Source of the DNA: Chitinophagaceae bacterium
GTDB taxonomy: Bacteria > Bacteroidota > Bacteroidia > Chitinophagales > Chitinophagaceae
NCBI GenBank assembly: GCA_947381435.1
Contig: CANCVE010000018.1
Location: 1 to 52,462 of the forward strand
Direction of reading: 5' to 3'
DNA: 52,462 nt
Positions 1 through 9,312 of this stretch are shown in pieces. The position numbers were made by a program, and so were the translations under genes. Numbering within the stretch: position 1 is the first letter of the stretch; the number at the start of each line of letters is the position of its first letter. Under the pieces are notes generated by a model. The model was not told where the DNA came from, made no database searches, and saw nothing but the letters and a program-made list of their open reading frames with translations.

Positions 1-135
1 AGTGCACAACATGAAAGAATCAATGGAAACATCCAGTCCCTAATAGCAAAGGCAAGAGGATTTGTAAATTTTGAACGGTTTAGGATTAATGTGATGTTCT
101 ATTATGGGAAAATTAATATCCCACACAAGATTTAG
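1..135 (+). CDS. C-terminal end of an ISL3-like transposase (cut by window edge)
   Basis: An open frame enters from the left edge in frame 1 and ends at the TAG at 133-135, giving 44 residues. The tail contains ERINGNIQSLIAKARGFVNF followed by ERFRINVMFYYG, which resembles the end of ISL3-family DDE transposases, where a basic 'KARGFRNFxNFRxRxxFxxG' segment closes the protein. Only the tail is visible, so the catalytic residues cannot be checked. The 106 bases between its stop and the next gene probably hold the right end of the element, but I could not define an inverted repeat without the left end. The family call is from pattern memory. Confidence 0.6.
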   Translation, partial: SAQHERINGNIQSLIAKARGFVNFERFRINVMFYYGKINIPHKI

Positions 136-241
136 AATAACCAAATAAAGAAACACCCATAGTCAAATATTTGTAATACCCAAAGTTGAGTCAGTCTTTC
201 CCGCAGTTGAGAAAATCATTCCCACGGTTGCACCTCCTACC

Positions 242-3200
242 CTACCGTTTTACAACTTTATAGGTAAATATTGCTTCACCTTGCTTGATTTTGCATATAT
301 AAATTCCAGCAGGTAACAAGCTTATGTCTAGCTTAAATTGACTTGCAGTTATGTTTTTACGAGCTGCACATTCTTTACCTAATGCATTGTAGAGCGAAAT
401 CTGTTGCAAGGGTTTATTGTTTTTTGCTACTACCAAAAGAAGGTTACTTGCAGGATTGGGACTGATGCTAAACGCCGCTTCTGAGATTATAGCTACTTGT
501 TTTACATCAGAATAAACAGTTTCACCATTTGTACTTACTAGTTTTAATCGGTAGTAGGTGACTCCAACAGTCGGCTGCAAATCGGTAAATGTGTAGACAT
601 GGTTAGATGATTTATTGCCTGCCTCTACATTGCCCAAAGAAATAAATGTTACGCCATCGGTACTCTTTTCTACAATATAGTTGCTACTGTTAGTTTCAGT
701 AGCCGACGTCCAGTTTAATAATACTTTATTATTGGCAACTGCTTCTGCGATAAATGATTGTAAATTGATTGGTAAAACATCTGGAACATTTGCTTCTAAA
801 CTTAAATAGTCGTACATCAAATGGCTTACCCAGCCAGAACCAGAAGGCATACCAAGCGTAATGGTATTTTTTCCAGCCACAAAACGGGTCATTGGTATCA
901 GCGTTTGTTTAGTGCTATACAATGCAAAATTAGTCTGGCGCAGAAAAGCATTACCATCCCCATAATCGGGATAGTAGGTTACGAATGCCTTGGTTTCATT
1001 ATTAACAAACACTTGCTGCTGTGCATGGTCATTACTCGCATAAGCAATAGTTAATCGAGCATTTCCTTTAGTTGAAAATCCTTTAGGGAGTGTAAAATTT
1101 ATACGCCACAACCAATTGTTTCCCGGATTAGGAATAGCAGCCGTATCCGGATATCTGGTATGGGCGTAGCAAAGCTTCTTAGCATAATCGCCATCAGCAA
1201 TATTGTACTCAATAGGATTAGGGAATGAATCTCTGAATTTAAACTGAATATTACCTTCGCAGTAATCAAAATCGCCCAATTTAAATTCGTCAGCCATCCT
1301 ATTTGGCGTACCTATTTCCCATACCATCCTACCAATGCTTCTATCCACTTTCTTGGTTAAAGTACCCACATTGGTAATTCCACCGGAAGTTACAATTACC
1401 TTGTCTTGCCTAAACTCTCCAACTACTCCATCCACATAAGCAAACAAGGAATAAGTACCCGGACGCACATTGGTGATGGTAAAGTTGCCTAGCGAATCTG
1501 CTTTCGTCCAGTATTGATAATCTTTACATTCCAATTGAAAACTTGTCTTTCCATCGGCCAGATTGGTAACACCCACCCAAGCACCTGCGCCTGTTACAGA
1601 GGGTTTTAAAGAATCTGCCACTTTAAAAATTCCTGATATGTTGCCGCGTTGTTCAGCATGAGGATATGCAAGGGTATCTTTTACCCAGGCATAAGGCCAT
1701 TGCTTGCTTTCAACTTCTTGGCGCTGTCTTGCCGCCAACCAGTTACTATCGCCTGTAGAATTATTTGTAATCAGCAAAAGGTAAGGACCAAACACTTTCT
1801 TCCAGCTAGTTAACGTATCTGCTGTTAGTCCGCCCTGACCATAATGAACCCCATTCATACATTGGTGAATGATGCCCGCTGCTGCATTTAGATCATGAAA
1901 GGTGGGGCCAGTATTATAATATTCGCAATTGGCATTTACACACCAAGAACCAATTTTGTTTTTGTTACTTGCATGCCCCCAAACTGGATGTTCCCAAAAT
2001 TTAAGGCTGTACTCATATTTACCATCAAACTTACCCGCCCTTACGCCTGTGGTTAGTTTAATAATTTCTTGCGGGCCTCCACTACCTACTCCTTTACCAT
2101 AATCGTATCCTGATGGCATTTGCCAACTCCGCAATGAATCTGTATAAATTCTTTCGCAAAGGTTTACCCCATTTGTAGAAGCAATCCACCATACTTGTCT
2201 CCAGCTACCTAAGTCGAAATTAGGGTAGCTTGGTTTATGTTCAAGCTTACTGTAGACGTAAACTCCCATATCATTTCGTTTGATGGCATAATGAAATTCT
2301 GCATCGCAAGGAGTAGCATGACCAATGGATGGCGTGTATGGTCGCTTGATAACAATATGAGCAAAATCGGTTGTGTCTTCTACAATCGAAAATATTCCAC
2401 CAAATATGGTTTCAAAACCAGCTGAAGTTGTAAAATCGTGGTACATGTATTTATGGGTAGCAGTGGGGCTATTTGAAACAGTTTCTACATTGCCATAACG
2501 ATAAGACAACACATTGGCAGAGTTTTTATCAATAACACAAGTCACTTTACCTGTACTGAGTACCACCGAGTCAGGGTACTCCCTAATCATACTATTACTA
2601 TTAAATGGCAATTGAGCCGTGGTGGTTTTTGATGTAGCATTGTAGGTTATGGATAGTATCTTTCCCTGTGGACAGGTTAATTGTCCATTAGCCACCAATG
2701 CATTCAATTGTGCAGTATCATTACCACCAATCTTTAAGAAACCGATACCTTCAATGAATATTTTTGCACTATCACCAATGTTTAGCGACCCACCAATACT
2801 TACTCCTGCACCAGAAATATTCAGACTAGCTTGCAACCCTGTTCCACTTGCCAAGAATAAATTAGTCCCTACATTTATAGAACCTCCATTTGCATTTATA
2901 ACGGCACTACTACCAGCAGTACCTGTAGCAAAATACATAGCAGCCTTAGAGGTTAGCTTACCACCCAACATATTTATTGTAACCTGACCATTGATGCCAC
3001 TAAAAACATTTCCTCTACAATTAAAATCAGCACCAGAGAGTATTTCGATGGTACCATTAAGTGAATCTATATTAGCAGGATAAACTGTTCCTGCTACGGT
3101 AAATTGTGCACCTGATTGAGTATTTAATCTAGATGGTCGATAGGAAATAGCCGAACTGCCCCCTGCCAAATAGCAATAATTAGGATTACCCGAACCAATG

Positions 3201-3406
3201 TTTAAGGTGGTAGTAGCTATGTTACTAAATTTGATAGTAGTATCGCTCCAATTGGTTACTTTAAAATAGTCGGTACTGGTACCGCCCACCCAATTTACAG
3301 TTTGGGCAATTAGCTTGCTATTATTGAACCAAGTTAACAACAGAATTACGCTTACTGCTACTAATTTATTCAATTGACCTTTTTGTGCAAATTGGATAGG
3401 TATCAT
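242..3406 (-). CDS. Secreted rhamnogalacturonan lyase-like protein (PL4) with T9SS sorting domain
   Basis: 1054 residues. An N-terminal hydrophobic segment (about residues 12-35, ending ...SKLIAQT) looks like a signal peptide. Residues about 45-250 are low-complexity beta-repeat sequence. Residues about 280-880 resemble polysaccharide lyase family 4: a lyase-like core, a fibronectin-like segment starting at GNISGIFKVADS (about 589) with NVRPGTYSLFAYVDGVVGEF, and a CBM-like domain starting at VWEIGTPNRMADEFKLGDFD (about 694) and ending near HLMYDYLSLE. A fibronectin-like domain (about 880-975) and a C-terminal type A sorting domain (SPNPASN ... LPAGIYICKIKQGE) follow. The family cleaves pectic rhamnogalacturonan outside the cell, and the tail implies export by T9SS. 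No SusC/SusD pair or other pectin gene is adjacent, so it is an orphan here. The PL4 call is strong by domain order; substrate is inferred. Confidence 0.78.
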   Translation of the reverse strand: MIPIQFAQKGQLNKLVAVSVILLLTWFNNSKLIAQTVNWVGGTSTDYFKVTNWSDTTIKFSNIATTTLNIGSGNPNYCYLAGGSSAISYRPSRLNTQSGAQFTVAGTVYPANIDSLNGTIEILSGADFNCRGNVFSGINGQVTINMLGGKLTSKAAMYFATGTAGSSAVINANGGSINVGTNLFLASGTGLQASLNISGAGVSIGGSLNIGDSAKIFIEGIGFLKIGGNDTAQLNALVANGQLTCPQGKILSITYNATSKTTTAQLPFNSNSMIREYPDSVVLSTGKVTCVIDKNSANVLSYRYGNVETVSNSPTATHKYMYHDFTTSAGFETIFGGIFSIVEDTTDFAHIVIKRPYTPSIGHATPCDAEFHYAIKRNDMGVYVYSKLEHKPSYPNFDLGSWRQVWWIASTNGVNLCERIYTDSLRSWQMPSGYDYGKGVGSGGPQEIIKLTTGVRAGKFDGKYEYSLKFWEHPVWGHASNKNKIGSWCVNANCEYYNTGPTFHDLNAAAGIIHQCMNGVHYGQGGLTADTLTSWKKVFGPYLLLITNNSTGDSNWLAARQRQEVESKQWPYAWVKDTLAYPHAEQRGNISGIFKVADSLKPSVTGAGAWVGVTNLADGKTSFQLECKDYQYWTKADSLGNFTITNVRPGTYSLFAYVDGVVGEFRQDKVIVTSGGITNVGTLTKKVDRSIGRMVWEIGTPNRMADEFKLGDFDYCEGNIQFKFRDSFPNPIEYNIADGDYAKKLCYAHTRYPDTAAIPNPGNNWLWRINFTLPKGFSTKGNARLTIAYASNDHAQQQVFVNNETKAFVTYYPDYGDGNAFLRQTNFALYSTKQTLIPMTRFVAGKNTITLGMPSGSGWVSHLMYDYLSLEANVPDVLPINLQSFIAEAVANNKVLLNWTSATETNSSNYIVEKSTDGVTFISLGNVEAGNKSSNHVYTFTDLQPTVGVTYYRLKLVSTNGETVYSDVKQVAIISEAAFSISPNPASNLLLVVAKNNKPLQQISLYNALGKECAARKNITASQFKLDISLLPAGIYICKIKQGEAIFTYKVVKR

Positions 3407-3711
3407 TATTAGTTATTTTATCTATGATTAAATGATCTGAATGAAAGCTTTGATTTATCTATTATGACAGCCTTGTGCCATCACTATATCGTAAACCTAA
3501 CGATGTTGAGTAAAACAAGTCAATCAATAATTCAATAGCTTTAATTAGGCTAGCCAATAAATCATCTTTACTTAATTCCAACATTTATAAATTATCAGTC
3601 AACTGCAAGTCTCTCATTCGTGTAGAAAATGAATCTGAATCGTCAAACTTTATCAACATTGACAAAAATAAGGAGATAGGTTTAATAGGAAGTAAATAAA
3701 TGTAGAAGGGT

Positions 3712-3795
3712 GCATAAAAGATTTTCGCTTTTAAGACGCATTGATATGCGTCTCTACATTCGCAACATAATTTATAAAGCGAAAAACTTTTATGC
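3712..3795. repeat. Nested palindromic element (MITE- or REP-like)
   Basis: Outer arms at 3712-3732 (gcataaaagattttcgcttt) and 3776-3795 (aaagcgaaaaacttttatgc) are near-perfect reverse complements. Inside lies a second 8-bp hairpin, agacgcat at 3734-3741 and atgcgtct at 3746-3753, with a 4-base loop. The whole 84-bp block can fold on itself and codes for nothing I can see. It lies in the 525-base gap between the two minus-strand T9SS genes. Short palindromes of this kind are common dispersed repeats; mobility is not shown. Confidence 0.6.
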
Positions 3796-3844
3796 GCCCA
3801 TTTAGAATAGACAATTTAGAATTTACAGATCAGGACTTAAAACA

Positions 3845-3874
3845 AAAGAGGCATCCTTTTCAGAATGCCTCTTT
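3845..3874 (-). terminator. Rho-independent terminator of the PKD gene
   Basis: A 10-bp perfect stem (aaagaggcat / atgcctcttt) with a 10-base loop lies 58 bases downstream of the stop codon of the minus-strand PKD gene. Read on the minus strand it is followed by a T-rich tail (ttttgttttaag). The rest of the 3407-3931 gap holds the promoter side of the PL4-like gene and the nested palindrome; I see no further gene there. Confidence 0.7.
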
Positions 3875-3931
3875 AATATACTTTTAACCAGATTACTTGA
3901 ATAACTGTTTTAAATCAATGAAGTAAGTCTA

Positions 3932-6900
3932 TTAATTCTTTACAAACTTTTTAGTTCCTACTACTTTACCATCACCATTGTAAACACTTACTACATAAAC
4001 ACCTCTTGGCAATGCAGAAACATCAATCTTAGTAGAATTAGCAGTATTCACGATTCCTTTATTTGCCAATTGAGCTACACGTTTACCTTGTAGATTCAAT
4101 ATAACTACATTCAATACGCCCGTTTTGTCAAAGCGAGAACCCACGTTTAAAATATTAGAAACTGGATTCGGTGAAATGCCAATTACGATATCATTAGTAG
4201 GTAGCTTAATAACTTTTGTAGGTCTTGTAGTTCCGGATTTACGATAATTGTGCAAACTTGCACTAACCACATTATTTTCAAAAGTTCCAGTAACGGTTTC
4301 AGATATACCTAAGTCGCTTGTTAGGGTTAATGAATAATTTAATATCCAATCTACTGGATCTGAACCAAAGTAAGCGATATCAAGTGTACTTGAGTTAAAG
4401 TCTCCAATAAAAAAGTCTTGATTAGTTGATATATTATGTGCAGTCACGCTCCATAAATAGCTTGAAATGGAACCAGCTGCTATTGATGAATTTTGCGAAG
4501 CATCACTTGGATTGTATGCATTTACAAAAACATTTAAACCATTTCCATCATTAAACGTGGTATAATTTATAACTGCTTTTGGCGTAATCACTACATCAAT
4601 ACTTTTAGCGAGAACGTCTGTTAAACCACCAACTGTATTTGTTAGCGTTAGGGTTACTGTATGGTTACCACCCACCGAAAATACATGAGAAGGGTTTGCA
4701 TCGGTTGAGGTAAAACCATCATCAAATACCCACGAATAACTAAGTGTATTTGTACCATCTGCAATAATAGATGCATCAGTCACTTTAACAGTAGGATTAG
4801 TATGAATGTCCCCATTATAATCCAATCCAAGGGTAAATGAAGCCTTAGGTTTTACTTTAACATCAATGTTACCAGAAGTAATATCTGTTAAACCACTTAC
4901 AATATTTGTTACTGTAAGGCTAATGGTATGACTACCACCTGTTGAGAAAGTATGAGACGGATTTGCAATTATTGAAGTAAATCCATCATCAAATACCCAA
5001 GAATAGGTAAGAGTGTTTGAACCGTCGGAAATAGTAGACGCATCAGATACTTCAACTAATGGAACAGAGTAAGCATCGCCTTGATAATTTAATGATGAAC
5101 TAAAGGAAGCCTTTGGCTTAATATCAACAGAAACAGATTTGGTAACCTGATCTGTTAAACCTCCGCTTATGTTTGTAACTGAAAGAGTAATCGTATGTGT
5201 TCCACCTGTGGTAAATGTATGTACAGGATGCGAATCGGTAGAAGTAAACCCATCATCAAATGTCCATGAATAGAAGAAAGACTGCGTACCATCAGCGATA
5301 GAAGAATTATCCGCTAGTTTGATTAATGGATTTGAATATGTATTATTAAAATAATCAGCAATCACACTAAAATCAGCCTTTGGCTTAATCTTTATGACAA
5401 CCGAACTTGAAGCTACATCTGTGACACCTTGATTGTTATTTGTAACAGTTAATGTAACAGTATGATTACCCGCAGCAGTAAATGTGTGAGAAGGGCTAGT
5501 GGCGGAAGTAGTAAATCCATCGTCAAATACCCACGCATAGCTCAGATTGCCATTTACATCGGCTACACTAGAAGTGTTTGTTAGTTCGACGATTGGGTTT
5601 GCATAAGCATCACCATTAAAGTTTAAGTTAGTAGTAAAACTTGCTTTTGGTTTGATGCTAACCGTAAACGTACTTGTTACCACATCTTGCAGACCTCCAT
5701 TTTGATTAGTCGCAGTTAATGTTACAGTAAAAGATCCTCCTGCAGTATATACATGGCTAGGGCTTGTAGCTGTAGATGAACCACCATCTCCAAAGTTCCA
5801 ACTGTAAGTTAGGTTACCTGCCAAGTCCGCAACAGTAGAGTTATTGGTAAAAGTATAACTAGGTTGAGCAAATACATCTGGAGAAAAAACAGGACTGCCC
5901 ACAGAGAAAGAAGCGTGAGGCTTAATCTTAATGGTAACTACTTTAGAGAATATATCTTGCAGACCGCTAATTAGGTTGGTAACAGTTAATGTAATTGTGA
6001 AGTCGCCACCTGAAGCATATAAATGTGCTCCCGGACTCTTTACACCAGAAGAATTACCATCACCAAAATCCCAAGCATAATGAAGGGCATTCACCGTGGC
6101 AGCAGTATCGGTAGAACTACTACTGTTAGTAAATGAAATAGCAGGATTATTGCTTGAATTAGTGCTAAATAAAGCTTTCGGCTTAATACTTACTGTTACA
6201 CTTTGTGATGTAGTATCTTTCAATCCACCATTTGCATTAGTAACAATTAATTGAACGGTGTAAGTACCGCTGCCTTTAAAAATGTGTGTTGGGTTTGTTG
6301 AAGAGGAAGTATATCCATCACCAAAACTCCAAGCATATTGAAAATTAGGGCAAGCATCATTTGCAGTTGTTCCATTTGTGAAAGTATAAGTAGGGCGTGC
6401 AAATGCATCTGGGGTGTAGTTAGGATTGCTTATAACAAAAGCGGCCTTTGGCTTCACCTTTATTACCACAACAGCACTTGTAGTATTAAAACATGGCACT
6501 TCACTCGTAATGGTCAAAGATAAATTATATGAACCACCGCATGTATAATGATGTACTGCAGGGTTTTGCAAAGCGGAAGTAGCTCCATCACTATAGCTCC
6601 AATTCCAGTTAGTTAAGATTGCTCCATAATCATAAGAATTGTTAGTTACGGATACAGCAGGATTTGAATAAACATCTCCACCATAATCTATCGAATAATC
6701 AAATTTAGCATGAGGATCACTCAATTTAACTATGGAAGTGAAGCTATCGACACAGCCTTTATCTGAAGTTACTTTCAACTTCACTGGATAAGTGCCTGCG
6801 GTATCGAATATAATTCTTGGATTAATATAATCCACACTATCACCATCTCTATAAGTTACGGCAGTAGTACCAAAACTCCAACCGTAATGCATCTTTCCTT

Positions 6901-8845
6901 TTGCCAAGGTAGAACTACTCATGTATGAGAAATCAATTCCAGGAGCAAAGCATTTCTTAACACCGTTTGATATATCAGTTAATGCTGTGTTCAGGTAAAG
7001 TATATAAGAAGCAGTTGGTAGATGATACAAATCAATAGTCTGAGTTGTTGCAACTGATTCAACGGCATTAAAAACAGTTAACTTTACTAAATAAGTACCT
7101 GCAGCAGTATATGCATGAGATGGTTGAAAAGTATTTGAAGTAGTACCATCGCCAAAATCCCATAAATAGTTTATATCAGCACCGGTACTAGATGTATTTA
7201 CAAAACTGTAACTGTTGGCATTGGTGTAGCAAATTCCTGATTGACCAGTTAAGCTAAATGAGGCAGAAAGGGATGCACCAAAAGAATAATTATTAGTTAC
7301 ATTACTTAAACATCCATTATCAGATGTAGCAACTAGCGTGACATCATAAGAACCGGGTGCAACTGTTTCGCTAAAATTGTTGGTGGCCGACGCATTGCCA
7401 GAAGTTGATGACCAACTGTATGAAATAATAGAGCCACTAGAAATAGAAGACGTATTAGTGAAGCTATAGGCAGTACCAATGTGCGAAGTACTAAATGATA
7501 CCTGTGGCTGTGGATATACAAAAACAGACTGACTAACGGAAGCTGTACCTACTGACGAAGTAACTGTTAAAGTAACAATATGATTGCCCGCTGTACCAAA
7601 CGAATGAGCAGGGGAAGCAACGTTACTACTTACACCATCACCAAAATCCCAAGTGTAAACAATATTAGCCCCACTTAAGGTTGAAGTATTTGTGAACTGA
7701 TAGCTGTTATTAAGCAAACATTTAGGCGCATCTGTAGTAAACGAAGCTACATTAGGACTCACGTTTGTTGTAACCGATTTTGCAATACTGCTAGTACAAC
7801 CTGCATCAGAAGTAACAGATAGCGTAACAGGATATACACCAGAAGTGGCATAAGTATGTTGTAAACTTTGTTGGGCAGAAGTAGTATTATCACCCAAAGA
7901 CCATTGATAATTTGAAATATAGCCAGTTGTAATGGTACTTGCAGAGGTCAAACTAGCTATATTGGTATTTAAGTCGATTGTGAAATCAGCAACTGGTTGA
8001 GGGTTGATTGTAATGTTCTGAACAGCCAACGAACTCTCAGTACCTCTAACTACTTTTAAAGTAATTGTATAGCTACCAAGGGTTGTGTATGAATGACTGG
8101 CATCATAAGTAGATGCAGTATTTCCATCGCCAAAATCCCAAGTGTACACTTCACCATTTCCTTTATCGGATGAATTCGTTAAAACAAAAGAATTTCCGCT
8201 CAAACACTGTGTAGTAGCATTGGCAGCAAAAGAACTATTTACAGTCGAACCAGTAAGGGTAACGGTAACATTTTGCGTTGCTGTGTTTACACAACCTTTA
8301 TCGGAAGTGACTGTTAGAGTTACGGGGTAAACACCAGCAGTGGAATATGTTTTACTAGGATTGCTTGATACATCGCCCGAGCCATCACCAAAACCCCAAG
8401 CATAACTACTTATGTAACCAGAAGTAACAGAAGATTGACTTAAAAAAGTGTATGAATTACCAATGGTAGTACCTGTAAGAACGCTAAAAGATACTGCAGG
8501 AGTAGGGTAAACATAAATTGTCTGGTCGTAATCCGTTGCGTTAGTACCATCTGAAGTTGTAAGATGTACTTTGTAAATTCCAGCAACCAAATAAGTATGC
8601 GAGGGATTAGCATTTGTACTACTAGAGGCATCGCCAAAATCCCAACTGTATGTCAGGTTACCCACTGGATTGTTTACCGCAAACGTAAAACTATTGCTAG
8701 CTAAACAATTACCAATTTGTACACCATTTGCTGGTAGACTACCATTAACGGTAATTTGAGAATTTGCTTTATTAAAACATAATAAAAGCGATAAAAACAA
8801 AAAGCTTTTCAATAATCTTTGACCTTGAAGTAATAAATGTTGCAT
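3932..8845 (-). CDS. Giant secreted multi-PKD-domain protein with T9SS sorting domain
   Basis: 1637 residues. A hydrophobic leader (LLKSFLFLSLLLCF, then NKANSQ) is followed by about 16-17 tandem PKD-like immunoglobulin folds up to about residue 1500. They are recognisable from recurring motifs such as YSWDFGD, YTWDFGDG, YAWVFDDGFT followed by SxNPSHxF and a xxHTVTLTVTN strand. The last four units share the variant FDDGFT and are much more alike than the first ten, suggesting recent internal duplication. The C-terminus (SPNPVSNILNV ... LPRGVYVVSVYNGDGKVV) is a type A sorting domain, so the protein is probably exported by T9SS and anchored or released at the surface. PKD arrays serve as spacers or binding modules; no catalytic domain is visible. 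Function beyond a surface or adhesion role is unknown. Confidence 0.85.
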   Translation of the reverse strand: MQHLLLQGQRLLKSFLFLSLLLCFNKANSQITVNGSLPANGVQIGNCLASNSFTFAVNNPVGNLTYSWDFGDASSSTNANPSHTYLVAGIYKVHLTTSDGTNATDYDQTIYVYPTPAVSFSVLTGTTIGNSYTFLSQSSVTSGYISSYAWGFGDGSGDVSSNPSKTYSTAGVYPVTLTVTSDKGCVNTATQNVTVTLTGSTVNSSFAANATTQCLSGNSFVLTNSSDKGNGEVYTWDFGDGNTASTYDASHSYTTLGSYTITLKVVRGTESSLAVQNITINPQPVADFTIDLNTNIASLTSASTITTGYISNYQWSLGDNTTSAQQSLQHTYATSGVYPVTLSVTSDAGCTSSIAKSVTTNVSPNVASFTTDAPKCLLNNSYQFTNTSTLSGANIVYTWDFGDGVSSNVASPAHSFGTAGNHIVTLTVTSSVGTASVSQSVFVYPQPQVSFSTSHIGTAYSFTNTSSISSGSIISYSWSSTSGNASATNNFSETVAPGSYDVTLVATSDNGCLSNVTNNYSFGASLSASFSLTGQSGICYTNANSYSFVNTSSTGADINYLWDFGDGTTSNTFQPSHAYTAAGTYLVKLTVFNAVESVATTQTIDLYHLPTASYILYLNTALTDISNGVKKCFAPGIDFSYMSSSTLAKGKMHYGWSFGTTAVTYRDGDSVDYINPRIIFDTAGTYPVKLKVTSDKGCVDSFTSIVKLSDPHAKFDYSIDYGGDVYSNPAVSVTNNSYDYGAILTNWNWSYSDGATSALQNPAVHHYTCGGSYNLSLTITSEVPCFNTTSAVVVIKVKPKAAFVISNPNYTPDAFARPTYTFTNGTTANDACPNFQYAWSFGDGYTSSSTNPTHIFKGSGTYTVQLIVTNANGGLKDTTSQSVTVSIKPKALFSTNSSNNPAISFTNSSSSTDTAATVNALHYAWDFGDGNSSGVKSPGAHLYASGGDFTITLTVTNLISGLQDIFSKVVTIKIKPHASFSVGSPVFSPDVFAQPSYTFTNNSTVADLAGNLTYSWNFGDGGSSTATSPSHVYTAGGSFTVTLTATNQNGGLQDVVTSTFTVSIKPKASFTTNLNFNGDAYANPIVELTNTSSVADVNGNLSYAWVFDDGFTTSATSPSHTFTAAGNHTVTLTVTNNNQGVTDVASSSVVIKIKPKADFSVIADYFNNTYSNPLIKLADNSSIADGTQSFFYSWTFDDGFTSTDSHPVHTFTTGGTHTITLSVTNISGGLTDQVTKSVSVDIKPKASFSSSLNYQGDAYSVPLVEVSDASTISDGSNTLTYSWVFDDGFTSIIANPSHTFSTGGSHTISLTVTNIVSGLTDITSGNIDVKVKPKASFTLGLDYNGDIHTNPTVKVTDASIIADGTNTLSYSWVFDDGFTSTDANPSHVFSVGGNHTVTLTLTNTVGGLTDVLAKSIDVVITPKAVINYTTFNDGNGLNVFVNAYNPSDASQNSSIAAGSISSYLWSVTAHNISTNQDFFIGDFNSSTLDIAYFGSDPVDWILNYSLTLTSDLGISETVTGTFENNVVSASLHNYRKSGTTRPTKVIKLPTNDIVIGISPNPVSNILNVGSRFDKTGVLNVVILNLQGKRVAQLANKGIVNTANSTKIDVSALPRGVYVVSVYNGDGKVVGTKKFVKN

Positions 8846-9312
8846 TCAATTTTGTGTTAAGGGTTAATCGTAAAAGGTATTTTCAAACGTGTTTCAGGGG
8901 CAAAAGTGCAAGCAGCAAAGGTATATTTACACAGTATCGAAAAAGCAAAGAATCATCTATATTACTACATTTCTAGTAATCAATTTCATGACAATGATAG
9001 TAAATGTTTTTAATATTAATAAAAATTTATTTTGTTCGCGAATTATTGTCATTAAATAGCAATTTAGCTATCGAAAAACCACAACTATAAAATAAATAAA
9101 ATCTAACTAATTTAGAGTTAGTAAAATCCTACTCTTGATATGTAAACTTTTACAATTTTTAAACAAGGACAATTAATAATTATCTCCATATTGAATTAAA
9201 TAAATAATACTTTAAACTATTTAACAAATATTTTCATCCCCACATATCAAACAAACACTTTACATTTATTCTTGCAATTAATACCGATTGCATTAACACA
9301 CTTATCACCAAC
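8846..9312. other. Divergent intergenic region, no gene seen
   Basis: 467 very AT-rich bases separate the start codons of the minus-strand PKD gene and the plus-strand alpha-2-macroglobulin gene, so both promoters should lie here. I could not assign a convincing -33/-7 pair. No RNA gene, terminator hairpin or ORF of interest was seen. Confidence 0.5.

Noticed and set aside
3734-3753. Rho-independent terminator
   Set aside because: The 8-bp hairpin is nested in a larger palindrome and lacks a T tract on either strand; a better terminator lies at 3845-3874.
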